Source: Cryphonectria parasitica EP155 (Eukaryota > Ascomycota > Sordariomycetes > Diaporthales > Cryphonectriaceae). Taken from it: a stretch of DNA of 64,000 bases. The notes under the pieces are model-generated. The model saw only the letters and a program-made list of their open reading frames with translations. It searched no databases and had not been told where the DNA came from. Of the stretch, positions 43,790 to 55,907 are shown piece after piece; the stretch's first letter is position 1, and each line of letters opens with the position of its first letter. The stretch spans positions 2,006,001 through 2,070,000 of the forward strand of contig NW_024468914.1 in NCBI RefSeq assembly GCF_011745365.1, in the 5' to 3' direction. Both the position numbers and the translations under genes were made by a program.

Positions 43790-45160
43790 GGTCTTGTCCT
43801 CCAACCAAGCTGGGCTGGCCGCCGCCGTTACTTGAGTACCCGTTCCGTGCATCTCCACGTAGCTTACATGTAGAGGGCTAGTGAATATTTCCCTCTGTGC
43901 GTGCAAAGAAGGCCGTGTAATAGACTCGGCTTCAGCCGAGTGATTCGTCAGAACGTTAAGAATGACACCTTTGATGGGATCTCCGTCTGTGATCGCGTCT
44001 TTCGAGACGCTTCAAGACAACACTGACAACAAACACCTGTTGATATAGGAATCAGACCCTTAGTTCCCAGACATGAGATCTTTATGGCGCGCTGAATGAA
44101 GTTTGTTTGCAGGGGGGTGCTGGATTGCTTATTACCTTCACCTCGACAATAACCATCGGCTTCGTCGTCGAACGTCTTGCATCCCCCAGTTCTGGAGAGG
44201 AATCGTCCCCTGTCCAACCCAGCGGTGAAGTCAGGGTTGGTAAGAATGTTTGTTCCACCGGCAATCATGGTGTCGGCGTCGCCCCGCCAAAGAATGTTAC
44301 AGGCCCGTGTGAATCGCTGCTAGACTGCTAGAGCATGCAGTGTCGATAGCCAGGCTAGGCCCACTGAATTTGAAGAAAGTAATTGATTCGACCTGGGATG
44401 GAAAGCTCGGTTCCCACCTGGAATCAGTTATGTGTCGATATCCTGAGCAGAATTCGTCTCCATCCAGTCGTTGCTTGTCACACCATAACTGAATCGTCAG
44501 GACCCTAAGTCAGTATTATGATTTTCAGGTTTAGAAATGCGTCCGCTACTTATCCCCTTAAAGATGTAGTAGATACACGTACCATACTCCAACCCTGTCA
44601 AGCCCGTGTAGACCGTTCCCCAGGAACAATCCCCCCATCCTCTAAAGCTTCGTATGCCCGTCAGGAGCGCAAGTCTCTGTGCAGGATCCGACAAGCCATA
44701 CCCACAACGGCGATGTCCGAGTGCGTAGTATGTTGTCGAGCAGCGTTGCGGATTTCGAAATGAGTGTATGGTTGGACTATTTCATTTCCCAGTTGTATCC
44801 TGGTGTCGCCAGTGTTGTCACTGGAACACGGCTGGGAAGCCAATGCCTGACAAATACTCGAGGCGGGCACTGCTTGAGATGGGAATCAACACCGTGCTTG
44901 GTGCTTTGGATGATTGTAGGTGGTGTTTCAAGTCATCAAGTATCTTGTAGAACTCAACTCTATCAATAAGAATAGCTTTCACAGCATCCACCAGGGAATC
45001 CTTCCAAACTGGACCGAGCGAGAGAGACTGGCAAGGTGGAAGAAGGGTGGAAAGTACTACGGTAAAACGACCACAATTCGCTCCCTGCTCTAACCTCTCC
45101 TCCACAATCAGCATCACATCCCCCCCCCCCCCCCCGGGCTTCATTATACATCTTCCCAAA
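43790..45160 (-). pseudogene. Non-reducing polyketide synthase relic (SAT end and KS domain)
   Basis: Pieces lie in the correct order on the - strand. First, a SAT-domain-like end (WKDSLVDAVKAILIDRVEFY near 45020-44960). Then the ketosynthase start SDIAVVGMACR (about 44700) and DPAQRLALLT. Then the active-site block [16 protein letters not shown] (about 44350-44305), [20 protein letters not shown] and [14 protein letters not shown] (about 44265-44150). Last comes the KS His motif [11 protein letters not shown] (about 43870-43840). The active-site Cys is preserved, but the segments are in different frames separated by stops, and no AT, PT or ACP is present. The SAT-KS order indicates an NR-PKS that would make aromatic polyketides. 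It is a dead fragment of about 1.4 kb. Confidence 0.75.
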
Positions 45161-46844
45161 GTAATGATGGGAAGAAGAGGTCTCTCTTCAAAGACTAGCT
45201 AGCAAGCTGCATAGATTGCTGATGGCCTCGCTTTTTCTTCTCACCTTGCTTGCTTATGCACTCCCCTCCTTCCAAATGATCTGAGAGAAAGGAAAATGAA
45301 GAGAAAATCTGAGTCATCAATTAACGGAACGGTCTGCTCAAAGGCGTTTCCAGCACTACAATGTGTACCATGTATACTTGTATGCCTGTACATAGATATG
45401 TCGTCATCACCGCTGCTCTATGTATAGAAGTGTGTGGTACTCGGAACAAAGTTACCTTCTTCTTTAAAATGAAAAAGGAGAGAACGGTTGAAGATCCAAA
45501 AGCAAGGGGGAGACCGACAAGGATAGAGAGAAAGAGGTGTGGAGGAAGGAAGAGCAGCCGAAGGACAACACACACACGGCTTGGGAAAATCAGGCCACTC
45601 CTGCATTGCCTATCACTTTTCACATTACACCTGCAGAATATCTTCCCGGGCAAAAGTCTCCATAGCTCGCCGACACTTCCGCCTCATTCCACTCAGCCGT
45701 TTCAGTCAGCAAGTTTGATGAGCTGCTTTCATGCAGGGAGAGGAGAAGGACCGGGGCTCAAAATTTGCGACATATCATTTTGGAGTGATCAGATACCCCT
45801 CTTTTCGGCTCCATTCCGGTCTGTCCCGTGTGGTCTTAGATGGGGTCATGAACAGGGTAGTCCAGGAAGGCGTGAGAGTGAGGAGGTAAAAATCGGTTCA
45901 AAAGTCTCTCATGCCAGCTTTACCCTGGAAAAGCACCTCGGCCAAGACTATCCAACCAACTACCCATCTTGTCAGGCAGCAATATACGTATGCACCAACA
46001 CGAATGCGACGCCACGTAATTAAAAAAAAAAACACCCACAGGATCCCGCACAACAAAAGCAGCAACACACACACACGTGGACGCACACTCTAGGTACAGA
46101 TCGCCAGAGTGACAACGGCTCATAAGCGATGTGAGGGCGGGCGAATCGGATTGCTCAGGATTTGGTTCCAGAGGGGTCTAGTGCTGTGAGATGACCCTTG
46201 TCCACTAGGACCCTTGTCTCCCGCACCACCTCATAATTGGACGAGAGTGAGGCTTTCAACAACAGGAAGCAAGATATCTCGTGTCATGGTGTGGATGTGA
46301 AATGGGACATGCAAAGCAGGTGTCGCCTGCATTTGCCCCCAGGTAGCATCCCTCGAGCATGAGACTTCAAACTAAAATACTCCTAGTTATGATCTTCACA
46401 CAGAATCAGCCCATTTTCCGTAAGCGAGAGACTCTACAGCCTCGACTTGGGGGAAATTTGTACAGCAAAGACAGGATGATCTCTCGTACTCTCCCCTTCC
46501 CTCCTTTGCCTCTCTCTGTCTCTCCAAGTGTGTTGTTCAAGCCGAATCATCTACCAAGAAAAACTTTCGTCGCTCTCGTGTGGGAGTATGGAAGGCACAA
46601 GAGACGAGAGGCGAGAGGCAAAAGGCAAGAGATTTAGACAAGCAACTGGATAATAATGACTAAACTCATTGGACTCATCGAGTAAAGAAAGAAATTCAAA
46701 CAACGATACTGTAGAGACTTTTTCAAGCTCCCAAGACAAGACTAGATGAACGAAAACGTATGACTCCTAGTTAAGTCCCCACCCCGCCGGAAGGAGCCGA
46801 CCATCGCAATCCTCCCGCCCCCCTTCCTAGGCTCGGGTCCACAT
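45161..46844. other. Intergenic region
   Basis: No gene is supported. A poly-C tract occurs at 45120-45135 at the left border, an A-run at 46020-46031, and a CACACA stretch at 46068-46076. Nothing else is recognised. Confidence 0.45.
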
Positions 46845-48531
46845 TCAGTGCTGGCCAACAGATCCAGGTGCTTGAGTTTGCTCGTAGTGGTCCCAGTATT
46901 CCGTGCGGAGCATCGGGAAGAATTCTTGACGTATGACCTCAATCACAAGCCGGCGCCGGTGCTCCACTTCCAAGCAGTCGAGCTGGACCTGACGGTACGC
47001 CGGGTGCCGAATTAGGAACTCCTCGAACGTCATCTGTGGCTGGAGCTGCGCCTGCTGCTGTGGCTGGAGCTGCGTCTGCTGCTGTGGCTGGAGCTGCGCC
47101 TGCTGCTGTGGCTGGAGCTGCGCCTGCTGCTGTGGCTGGAGGTGCGTCTGCTGCTGTGGCTGGAGGTGCGTCTGCTGCTGTGACTGGAGGTGCTGAAACT
47201 GCTGGGGGTGGTGCTGTGCAAAGGCCATGGGCTGGGGCCGTTGGTGCTGCTCGCGCTGCTCGCGCTGCTGGCGCTGCTGCTGGCGGTCCTGGCGCTGCTG
47301 CTGGCGGTCCTGGCGCTGCTGCTGGCGGTCTTGGCGCTGCTGCTGGCGCTGCTGCTGGCGACGCTGCTGTACGGACCGGCCCACGGCTGCAGTGGGCTGA
47401 TTGCCGTCTTGTTGGGTGGCCTGGTCATGCTGCCGCTGCTGCTGCTGCCGTTGCTGCTGCAGCTCCAACTGCTGCTGGGCGAGGTAAGCCGGATCGGGAC
47501 TCATCATTCTCTCCCACTCGGTGCTTGCCATGGGCTCATTGCGCAGCGCCTTCTGCTGGCCTCGCACGTAGTCCGGGCACGGCCCGCAAGCATTCTCGTC
47601 AGTGGGGGCCACCAACTTTTGCGACGCCAGTAAGATGGCTTGTGCAACAGGTAGTTCCTCGTCGGAGAGCTCGCCTGCCAGAATCCACTGCGTATGTTGG
47701 CGAAACGCCATGTAGTGGCAGAAGATGCACACGCAACCATCTTCGGCGCCGGGGTCGTGATAGAACACGGCATCGTCCACAACTTCGGTGAATCTATCCC
47801 GAGTGAGATCGTTGACTTCCTATTTCGTAAGTAATGTCAGCGGCTATTTTCTAGATTCATGCCTTCTTTCGTCCTTTACTCCTTCTTTGGATTTCCTCTT
47901 TTTTTTTTGCCGGGGGGGGGGGGGGGGTTCTGCTCAATATCACCTGCTTACCATTTCCCTCACGAGGAGCAGCCCGTCAACCCCGACGCATGCAGTGCTG
48001 TGACTTTCCAGGCTAATTTCGAGCATCTGGAACAGGGCGTAGCGTCTCACGCGTTTCTGGGCCACGTTCAGCGCGTACTTGGCCACCCCCGTGTCCCACT
48101 TGAGCGCAGGGCAGATGTGAACAAGGTCGTTCGTCATCACGTGGAGGTACAGTGCGTGGAGCTTGTCCCCGCCCTCGTGGGCGATCAGAAGGGCCATCTT
48201 AAGATCCCAGACGATGCGAAGAGGCTCTTCAATCTCCGGGTTAGACCCGAAGAGTTTGACCATCTCGTCAACGTTTTCTCGATCGACCATCGTGAGGTCA
48301 TTATAGCTGGACACTTGGGTATGGAACTTCAACTTGGAGAATGGAAAGGCTCCTTGCGCCTCCTTCTTTGGCACAATACAGCCACCAGCCTGATGATTAG
48401 CAGGCGATGATTAGCACATTTCTGATGTTTCTGCGTCAATGGTTTGTGAAACACTCATGACTTACAGTGCAGGTCTCGCATAATTCGCCATGTTCGCAGA
48501 CCAGTTTGTGGCAATCGTGCGTCAAGTACAT
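46845..48531 (-). CDS. Gln-rich protein with N-terminal Cys/His cluster, about 492 aa
   Basis: Modelled as join 48531..48466, 48389..47952 and 47819..46845; phases agree. The N-terminus YLTHDCHKLVCEHGELCETC suggests a small zinc site. The middle is an alpha-rich domain (VDEMVKLFGSNPEIEEPLRI, LKMALLIAHEGGDKLHALYL), then a second Cys/His part (CVCIFCHYMAFRQH). The C-terminal half is a long QQQ/RQDRQQQ/LQPQQQ tract from CAG-type repeats, ending with a short helical domain (FEEFLIRHPAYRQVQLDCLE). The frame is open upstream of the chosen Met to an acceptor-like TACAG, and a short first exon MSQSPTGQ near 48675 may exist, so the start is uncertain. Gln-rich tails are typical of transcription-related proteins; the family is not recognised. 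Confidence 0.65.
47036..47370 (+). repeat. Coding CTG/CAG-rich tandem repeats
   Basis: Two arrays lie inside the Gln-rich gene: 24-base units GAGCTG(C/T)GCCTGCTGCTGTG (47041-47190) encoding LQPQQQ(A/T)Q, and 24-base units containing CGGTCCTGGCGCTGCTGCTG (47240-47360) encoding RQDRQQQ. Both unit lengths are multiples of three. Confidence 0.85.
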
Positions 48532-51500
48532 GGTTGCACAGGGCCACTTGGGAACATCGGGCCCTTGGCTTAGGATTCTGTATGTAATTGGATCAGCTTA
48601 TTTTCCATGCAAAAGAAAAAAGGATAGAGAGAGCGAGAAAGGGAAAAACCTGCCCTGTAGGTGACTGGGACATTTTGATGGTAGTCTTCGCGTTTGTATT
48701 TGGGGAAACTGGCTTTCGAGATGACACTTGTTAAGGAAAGAAAAGGGAAGGAGACAGGAGAGACAGACCATACAGAGGAGAGGGGTATTTATATTTGAAA
48801 GGAGATGGTAGAGAGCGCGTAAGGATTCTTCTCATTTCTAAGGCCTTCGGAGACATCAGAGGGTTGGTGACTTATTGCCTGCCTCCTTGTTTACGGACGG
48901 CATACTAGTAGTGTGTTGCACGCCCCCTGCACGTGGTACACCAAAGGAAAGCAACTTGATGCTTCTATGATCACCGTCTCTTCACCGTCTCTTTCCCGCT
49001 CCTCCCCCCCCCCTCCCCCCCTCCAAAGACACAGCCCCGATTTATTCTCAACGAACAGGCAAATCAAGATGAAGGACTGATGTTGGTTTTGGTTGCAGGC
49101 AACGTGTCATGGACCGTGGTCTAGAGTCTAGAAAAAGAAATTACATGCTCACTAAGAAAACGAGGATCTCTCACCTGCATGAACAAGTAAAGTAGAATTT
49201 GGTACGTGCTAGAAAATGATTTGGGCATCAATGACTGAGCCGCTGTGGTGTCGTCTGGGCTGTATCGAGAACTCTGGCTTCCATGCTCTGACCACACGCC
49301 GCCACCACCGACGTGTCCAGATAGATGGAAGCAAGAAAAAAACAACAATATTAAACCAACTGCACAGTTCTTACGGTCTAGAGACTACCAAGAGACCAAC
49401 TTGCTCCTGGTGGTTTTTTTTTTTTGTGTTTTTTTTTTATTTTTATAATTAGGATGCGGAACGGGCCTTCAAAAAGGCGGGAGGTGGGGGGGGTTTTAAG
49501 CACGGGCGGGGCGAGGGTCGTTTGCATCATGAGCACCCAGTTTCCAGAGGGCCAAAACCAGATCCCACCAGTCGGGCCATGGCAGCGGTCCGGGTATGAG
49601 TGGGGGCGGGTCTTGGTGGGCGGCTATATGCAGTTGATATTGGTGAGGTTTCGTTGATGGTGTTTGGGTGGGAGAGCGGGCCAGTTAAGTCCTAAACCCG
49701 TGATCTTCCTACGATGATCACATACTGTGCGAGGGCCAGTGACTCGGCCCCCAGCCAGCCAACAGTCAGACCTGTTGATAGCCTCAGATAGCTGGCCTCG
49801 TGGCGTTTTTCTTTCTTTCTCTTTTCTTCTTCAGCGCACAGCAATGCAATCTTTTTGCCCTCACACACAATAAGTTCGATCTGAAGTAAAACAATGTGCA
49901 AGGAAAAATAACGACAAGTTATGATGAATTCGTGGTTTTTTTTTTTAAAAAAAAAAAGAAAAAAAAAAGGATGTGAGCCCAGTCTCACGAGACGAATTAT
50001 ACGCCGAGCAGTAAGTTCGTGCTCAAATACTTAAGCAGAGGTATTTGTGGACCCTCAACAACCTCTTTCTTCCCCGATTTGATGCCTCTCTGCTGCAAGT
50101 TTGAGACAGTGCTAACGGAACTATGTCGATTGGTTCTATGATTATGATTAAACAGCAGCCAGTGTAGAACATAGTAACCATCTTATCTTACAAAACGAAA
50201 AGAAGAAAAAAACCGGACACAATGTGACAGCATCTTATGTTCGTACGACTATAACAAGATCGCAAAGTTGTAAACACGGAACTTGGAAATGGTGTTCGAT
50301 CTGTTATTGAGCATAAAACGTGGCTCTCACCCTCGTTCTTTTCTTCTTTTTTCATTAACCTCCACCGGTTTTGTTTTTCGTCTGTGTTGGCATGATATTT
50401 TGCAAAGCACTTTTTGCTTTCGTCAGCGACAAAGATTCGTAAGTGGTGAGGCAAAAGCTGCCCGATCTGCCAGTCTGCCAGCCGTAGTAATGCTGTGTTA
50501 CCGACACAGCGGTACCGACAAGGCAGGCAAGTGGTAACAAGTATAGAGACATCGTCCGTGGTCGGTCTTGGGTTTATGCTTGGTGGGAGACGAAAGCTAT
50601 CCTAGGTACCGGCTACTAAGTACGGGAGCAGGGACCAGGCTAGTAACGAGGATCATGGGCCGGGCAATTTCTCTCAAAAAGCTTAACCTGGGTCAGTACC
50701 ACGTCGGGCAGGCAGAGCACGACAGAGCGAGTATAGAAGAGGGAGGGTAACAGCAAGAGAGGGGAGGGGAAGAGGGGAGGGGCTCGGTGCTTGGGCAGAG
50801 CAGCACTGGCAGGGGAGCAAGGCGCCACTCAACTGGGTCTGAGATTCCCCTTCCCCCCCCCTTCCAGCCAAGGTTTAAACTCTAGAACCGTAGATCCTCT
50901 CTCCGATCTTGAGCCGGTCCTTCCAGCGCCCAACGTTTGAAGACAATACAACGTGTCAATTCTCGTATTGCAAAACACATTTTTTTGCTTTTGCTCGGTC
51001 ACAACGGGCTGGCTATCAATGACTGGCCCAGACAACTGCCGTATGTTTGTGGCGTGATGCGCCTCCTCATCCTTCTTTTCGTCTTGCCCCGCTCCTCTGT
51101 CCAGCATTGTGCATGTGAGGCTGGGCCAGGCCTCATGCAATCTACAGCCGGTCCAATCCCAGGGGAAGGAGAAGAGGGAGAGGAGGGGGGGGGGGAGGGG
51201 GAAGAAGCATGTGGGAGCACAGCATCGATCATGAGCACAGCCAGGTTTTCATCACCTGTCTCACAGCCCAAGCCGTGGCTGCTGCACGGATGTCTCGAGA
51301 TGGCCATGATCGTCAGGCTGGACGTCAGTGTGGGAGACTGGTTAGAGAGGGGCGGGAGAGGAATAAGCGAGAGTTCGATGAAACGAGAGGGGAAGATTGG
51401 GCAGAAATGACGGCATCCGCCTCCAAGGGGGCCCAGGACGGGATCGCCATCAGAACCTAGGACGGGATCTCTAGTCCCGCCCCACCAGCACGAGAATCAC

Positions 51501-53035
51501 ACAGAGAGGAAAGACCCTCCACAAAACCTGTTGCCCCGGCTCGTGTTACCCAGACTGAGACCTCCTGCGGGGTGTTGTCGGACGACGGTGCCCTGAGAGT
51601 GGTTGTCTATTCTCCCACGTCCGCCTCATCAGAGGGAAATGTAACCTCCCAGGACATTTGTTGATAGCACGGATACTACTCTTTCTGTTGCCTCACCCTG
51701 TTGAGACCGGTGGTCCATTCCGAATAAAGACTTGTCCAGGCGACCTCCGACCGTCTGTATTACAACTTGGCCGACGCCTCGAGCGGAAGCGTGCAGCGGG
51801 TAGGCAGTCAGGCAGCAGTCAGAAAGCACATACACTGCCTGACTGTATGGGAACTCCTCAGTCAAGGGAGTGAGAGGGGGAGGGAGGGAGGTCTGTGAGA
51901 ATGAGCCCTCTCCACCATGGTCGCTGTTGAACCGCAACAGCTCAGAAAAGCTCGGACAATACCCTGTACGATGTGAGCAGTCATCGGAAAAAAAAGTGAA
52001 CACCCAGAGAGAAACAGGGACGAGTAAGTACCCTCGTACCAGATCCGATCTGATCTGTCAAGGCTCTGACAACATGGAAATTGTGCCCCCTTCGGCGCTG
52101 TCAGATCTTTGAGCGCTATCACACGGAGGAGACACAGACGTAGATTGTGCACACGTGCCTCTGTAAGAGGAACACAGGGCTGATTGGTAGTGGTGCAAAA
52201 ACACAGCAGCCGCATCGTGGGTGAGAAACAGGAATGCCTTACACGAAGTGGCTTGCTTAGAGGGGTCTTGTCGTAGTAAGATGGAGTGACTACATCCAAA
52301 GAGAATACATGGAGTCATCCGTTTGCAAACGCAGCTGGGAAGAACGCTGGGGAGGGGGGGGGGGCCGGGGGGCCGGCGTGGAGGGGGCCAGAGATTACAC
52401 TGCGGCATGGCCAGCTCCGATCATATGTCTGTATGTAGGCTGCCGATGACCGTGATAAGAGCCAGACGGAAGTCGACAGTAGACCTGCGTTGCCCGTCAG
52501 CGTGGTTTGCTCGATGAAAAGAGAGTCAGTGTACTTGTCTATACTTATCATACTGTAACAGTAGATAGTATTCATAATATTATCATCAGTTGTAAGAAAA
52601 GTTTGCTCTGGCAAGGCAGCATGGACCATTGATGTTGTTACCCGCAAGTTGTGCGACCAGGGATGTTATTCAACCACACATTCTCGTGAAAGCTATCATT
52701 GTGATTGCTCACAGCCCTGCGGTGCCTGAGGAGTTGGGATGGCCAATGAACATGTTTCTGCATATGCTCCTGAGAACAAACGAATGAAAGGCTGTTGCCA
52801 CCACAGAAATGAGATTTCCACCCTGTGTCGCCATTTCCCTCTCGTTCTGTTTGGTCGATTCCGTTTGCAATCATGACAGACATATATAATGACCTCAAGA
52901 CTGACCCGGAGATTTACACCAGATCCAGTCTGGTGCACCCTCTTTTGCAACCCTCACAACCGGACGGTGCCAAACGTACTGGGAAAGAAAACAAAGCAAT
53001 CTGTCTCCATCCACCGCATAGAGCATACCATCATC
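48532..53035. other. Long intergenic region
   Basis: 4.5 kb without a supported gene. It contains C-tracts (49005-49020), T- and A-homopolymers (49415-49440, 49936-49968), G-tracts (51186-51195, 52351-52362) and purine-rich stretches. ORFs up to about 150 codons on both strands lack family signatures. The left part includes the promoter of the Gln-rich gene (TATTTATATTT near 48787), the right part that of the ankyrin gene. Confidence 0.45.
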
Positions 53036-54151
53036 ATGGACTTCTCTAGACGCACCAACGACCATTCACCTGCTCTGCCCTCCTCGCCCACGCTGCCCGC
53101 TGCTATGGACCCCTTTGCCGCCTGCAGCGAATCCCCCTCCACTCCCAATCGACTGGCGGCTCTTGCATCTGCAGCACTGACGACGGCCGATGCATCCCGG
53201 TCTTCCAGCAGCGTTGACATCATGTCTTCTTCTTCTTCCGCTGCAGAAACCGTCACTCTTCATCCCGACGCTGCTCTCGATATCAGCATCACTGTCGACG
53301 CCCGTGCTGCTGTGGATACCGGCGACATTGTTTATTGTAATGACGTTGTCGATGACATTCTTGACGACTATACAACTGCTGATAAGAGAAGCGCTGTTGA
53401 GGGAGAAGACGAAGTCCTGGCAGAAGGCAACAACGGTGTCGATGGCTTCGTCACCGTCAATGACAGTGCCAATGACGGTGCAATTGCCGGTGTCCATGGC
53501 GACAGGCGTGCCTCTGCCCATGTTGTTGCTGTCAATGACCCTGTTGTTGTCTCTGTTGCTGCTATCGCTGCCGCTGCTCAGGACAACGTTGGTGTTGCTG
53601 ATGCTGTCTCCTGCGATGGGGCCGTCGCTGTCGATGGCAACGGGACTGTCCTTGATGACAAGGGAAATAACAATATCCCGGCTGCCCTCACGCCCACCGA
53701 GCAGGCCTGGGCCATCTACAAGGCCTGTCTCGAGGGACCCTGTCGGCTGAGCGAGGTGCTCGAGGACGAAACCATGATGAGTATGGTCGGGAACCTGCGT
53801 GTGCCTCCTGTACATGGCGAGCCCCTACTCAATCTGGTCATGAGGGCCCCGACCAGAGACTTCAAGAATCAGTCCAAGCTGGCCGTCTTCCACTACCTGT
53901 ACTTGCTCGTCGACAGGCCGTTTGCGTGCGACAACAGCGGTCAGACGGTCCTGCACATCCTCGCCAACCGCTCCGGCGTTGAGGACCGCCGGATCCTGCG
54001 CTATCTCATCAACCAGGCGGACTGGAACGTTCTTGATCTCTGCGACAAGAGCGGCGATACGGCGCTCATGGTGGCGGTGACCAGCGGTGACTTTCATAAC
54101 GCCGGGATGCTAATGCGGGCGGGCGCCAACCCCGGCATGACAGGCCATTAA
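53036..54151 (+). CDS. Ankyrin-repeat protein, C-terminally truncated by an in-frame stop
   Basis: The start at 53036 (MDFSRRTNDH, after ATCATC) gives 371 aa; the frame is open to 52889. Residues 20-230 are low-complexity, rich in Ala, Val, Asp and Ser. From about residue 240 a helical part (TPTEQAWAIYKACLEGPCRL) leads into ankyrin repeats: GEPLLNLVMRAP, NSGQTVLHILANRSGVEDRR, KSGDTALMVAVTSGDFHNAG, MLMRAGANPGMTGH. The TAA at 54149-54151 interrupts the next repeat, whose TPASVAAQQGSLATVTLM follows in the same frame for about 45 more codons. The stop therefore looks secondary. Ankyrin repeats mediate protein binding; the partner is unknown. Confidence 0.72.
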   Translation: MDFSRRTNDHSPALPSSPTLPAAMDPFAACSESPSTPNRLAALASAALTTADASRSSSSVDIMSSSSSAAETVTLHPDAALDISITVDARAAVDTGDIVYCNDVVDDILDDYTTADKRSAVEGEDEVLAEGNNGVDGFVTVNDSANDGAIAGVHGDRRASAHVVAVNDPVVVSVAAIAAAAQDNVGVADAVSCDGAVAVDGNGTVLDDKGNNNIPAALTPTEQAWAIYKACLEGPCRLSEVLEDETMMSMVGNLRVPPVHGEPLLNLVMRAPTRDFKNQSKLAVFHYLYLLVDRPFACDNSGQTVLHILANRSGVEDRRILRYLINQADWNVLDLCDKSGDTALMVAVTSGDFHNAGMLMRAGANPGMTGH

Positions 54152-55634
54152 AAAGACACGCCGGCGAGCGTGGCGGCTCAGCAGGGCAGTCTGGCCACGG
54201 TCACGCTGATGAGCAAACTATCATGCCGACATCCGGAACTGCGTGCCCCTGTACGAACAGAGCGTCCAAAACGACTCGGGTTGTGACTGGCGCCAGATGG
54301 AAGACTGTGGAGACGAGGACAAATGAGGCACAGACAAGATTGCCTGTCCTGCAGTGCAACGAATGAAGGAGCAAGGGATTATGGAAGAGCCGGGAATGCT
54401 GCATTCTCGGGGAAATACATCAAAAGATAATCATCGGAAGTGAAAGTTGAGTTGTCAGCGGCTTCTGTGGATGACGCTGATGATAACTTGGACGCTTGGA
54501 ATTCGATTCTTACTACCTATTTGCCAGTCAGTATCAGCACTAATTACTACTACCCAGTAGGGAGAGACGGGGAGCGAAAGAAGGGGGCTGGAGAGAGACA
54601 GGGAGACGAAGGCGGCTCGGTATCTTTTCCCTGATAGCCTTGCTGGGTGGGAGTATGAATGTACCGTAGCGGGGTCATAGTCTTTTGAGTACCAATGGGA
54701 ATTTATTCTGGGTGTGTGCGTGTGTGTTTATGCGTGGATGGGTGGTGAGAATTCATTTCTGCGTGCCGCATTGCTGACGATCGATCACCATGTCAGCTCG
54801 ATCTTCGCACCCCATGGCTGGGCTTTCGAGATCGTGCTGAGTATCACATCTCCTTAAGTTATCCAATTGAGAGATCGATCTCTTCTGCTGATCTTAATCA
54901 TGCAGTCGATACAATTTAGCCAGAAAAGGTAGAGGAGGGAACGACGCCACGACACCACCATGTATCTTTGGAAATTACCTTACGGACGTAAATTGAGCAC
55001 AATATTGACCATCTGATCCTGGGCTTTCTCCCTCTCTTGACTGCCGCAGAGCTGGAAAGCGTCTCACAGAGTTGATGCACAATTTTCCTTGTTCCTTCCT
55101 GTTCAATCACATCATGAGCTTGCTTTGATCACTGTACAGGAAAAATAATGAAGGTGAAGGGGTTGGCCACGTAATCATGGTGAGGTCTGTCTCAACTGGT
55201 CGATGATGCATCATCATCAATGGTGGTGGAGGGCTGAGATACTGATGCCGTAAAAACGCCTTGATCGTGTTGGACATTGATGTGTCCTTGTTCATGTTTT
55301 ATGGCTGCTTGCTGATAAACGATGGTTACTTGGGAGATAAGGTCGCTGGAGGAGATCGCTTCTCCTCCCCCCCCCCCCCTAACTGTTAGTTGGTATTTTA
55401 CCTTCTGTTGGCGGGATCTAGTGACCTACTATCGGTTCATTACAGGGTCCATATCCACTATAGTGGCCCTGCGGAAGCCCCTGCAACTCTCTTCTGGGGA
55501 TCGATTCATCACCTTCTCCAGCGAACCCCGCCGACCCCCCCGCTCGATCTTCTCTGGTGTGATTGAAACTGACCCACGTAACGATGATATTGCGGAACCG
55601 CTAGATCGATAGTCTCCGTCTGGTAAAAAGACAG
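54152..55634. other. Intergenic region after the ankyrin gene
   Basis: The first 135 bases are the out-of-gene continuation of the ankyrin frame. The rest holds no supported gene. A C-tract occurs at 55367-55380. Confidence 0.45.
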
Positions 55635-55691
55635 TCCGATATGTTACTGATCCAACATGTCGACCGGATATGTTCCTGATCCAACATATCC
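55635..55691 (+). repeat. 28-bp tandem duplication with ATGTTGGATCA core
   Basis: Two diverged 28-base copies (CCGATATGTTACTGATCCAACAT.. and CCGGATATGTTCCTGATCC..) lie just upstream of a TAACCCTAACCC stretch, at the outer border of the Gypsy block. They may belong to the element's terminal repeat, but no second copy is found beyond 59880. Confidence 0.6.
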
Positions 55692-55907
55692 ATGATAACC
55701 CTAACCCTTGGCTACGTAATCATGGTTGCTTTTCCTGCCGTGTTTTCTGCCGTGTTTCAACCCCGCTGGTTCTGTTGGCCTGTTCCTGTGATCTGGTCTG
55801 CATGTTGGTTCATAACATTATCTCCCTTCTGTGGTCTTTCGTCCCGAAAGTCCTTCTGTAAGTATTCCTTGTCCTTCCCACGTCGTGTCATGCCTTCCTA
55901 ATTTGTC

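Noticed and set aside
47036..47791. Ala/Gly-rich + strand ORF of 251 aa
   Set aside because: It is the complement of the Gln-rich repeat gene, which has introns and Cys/His motifs to support it.
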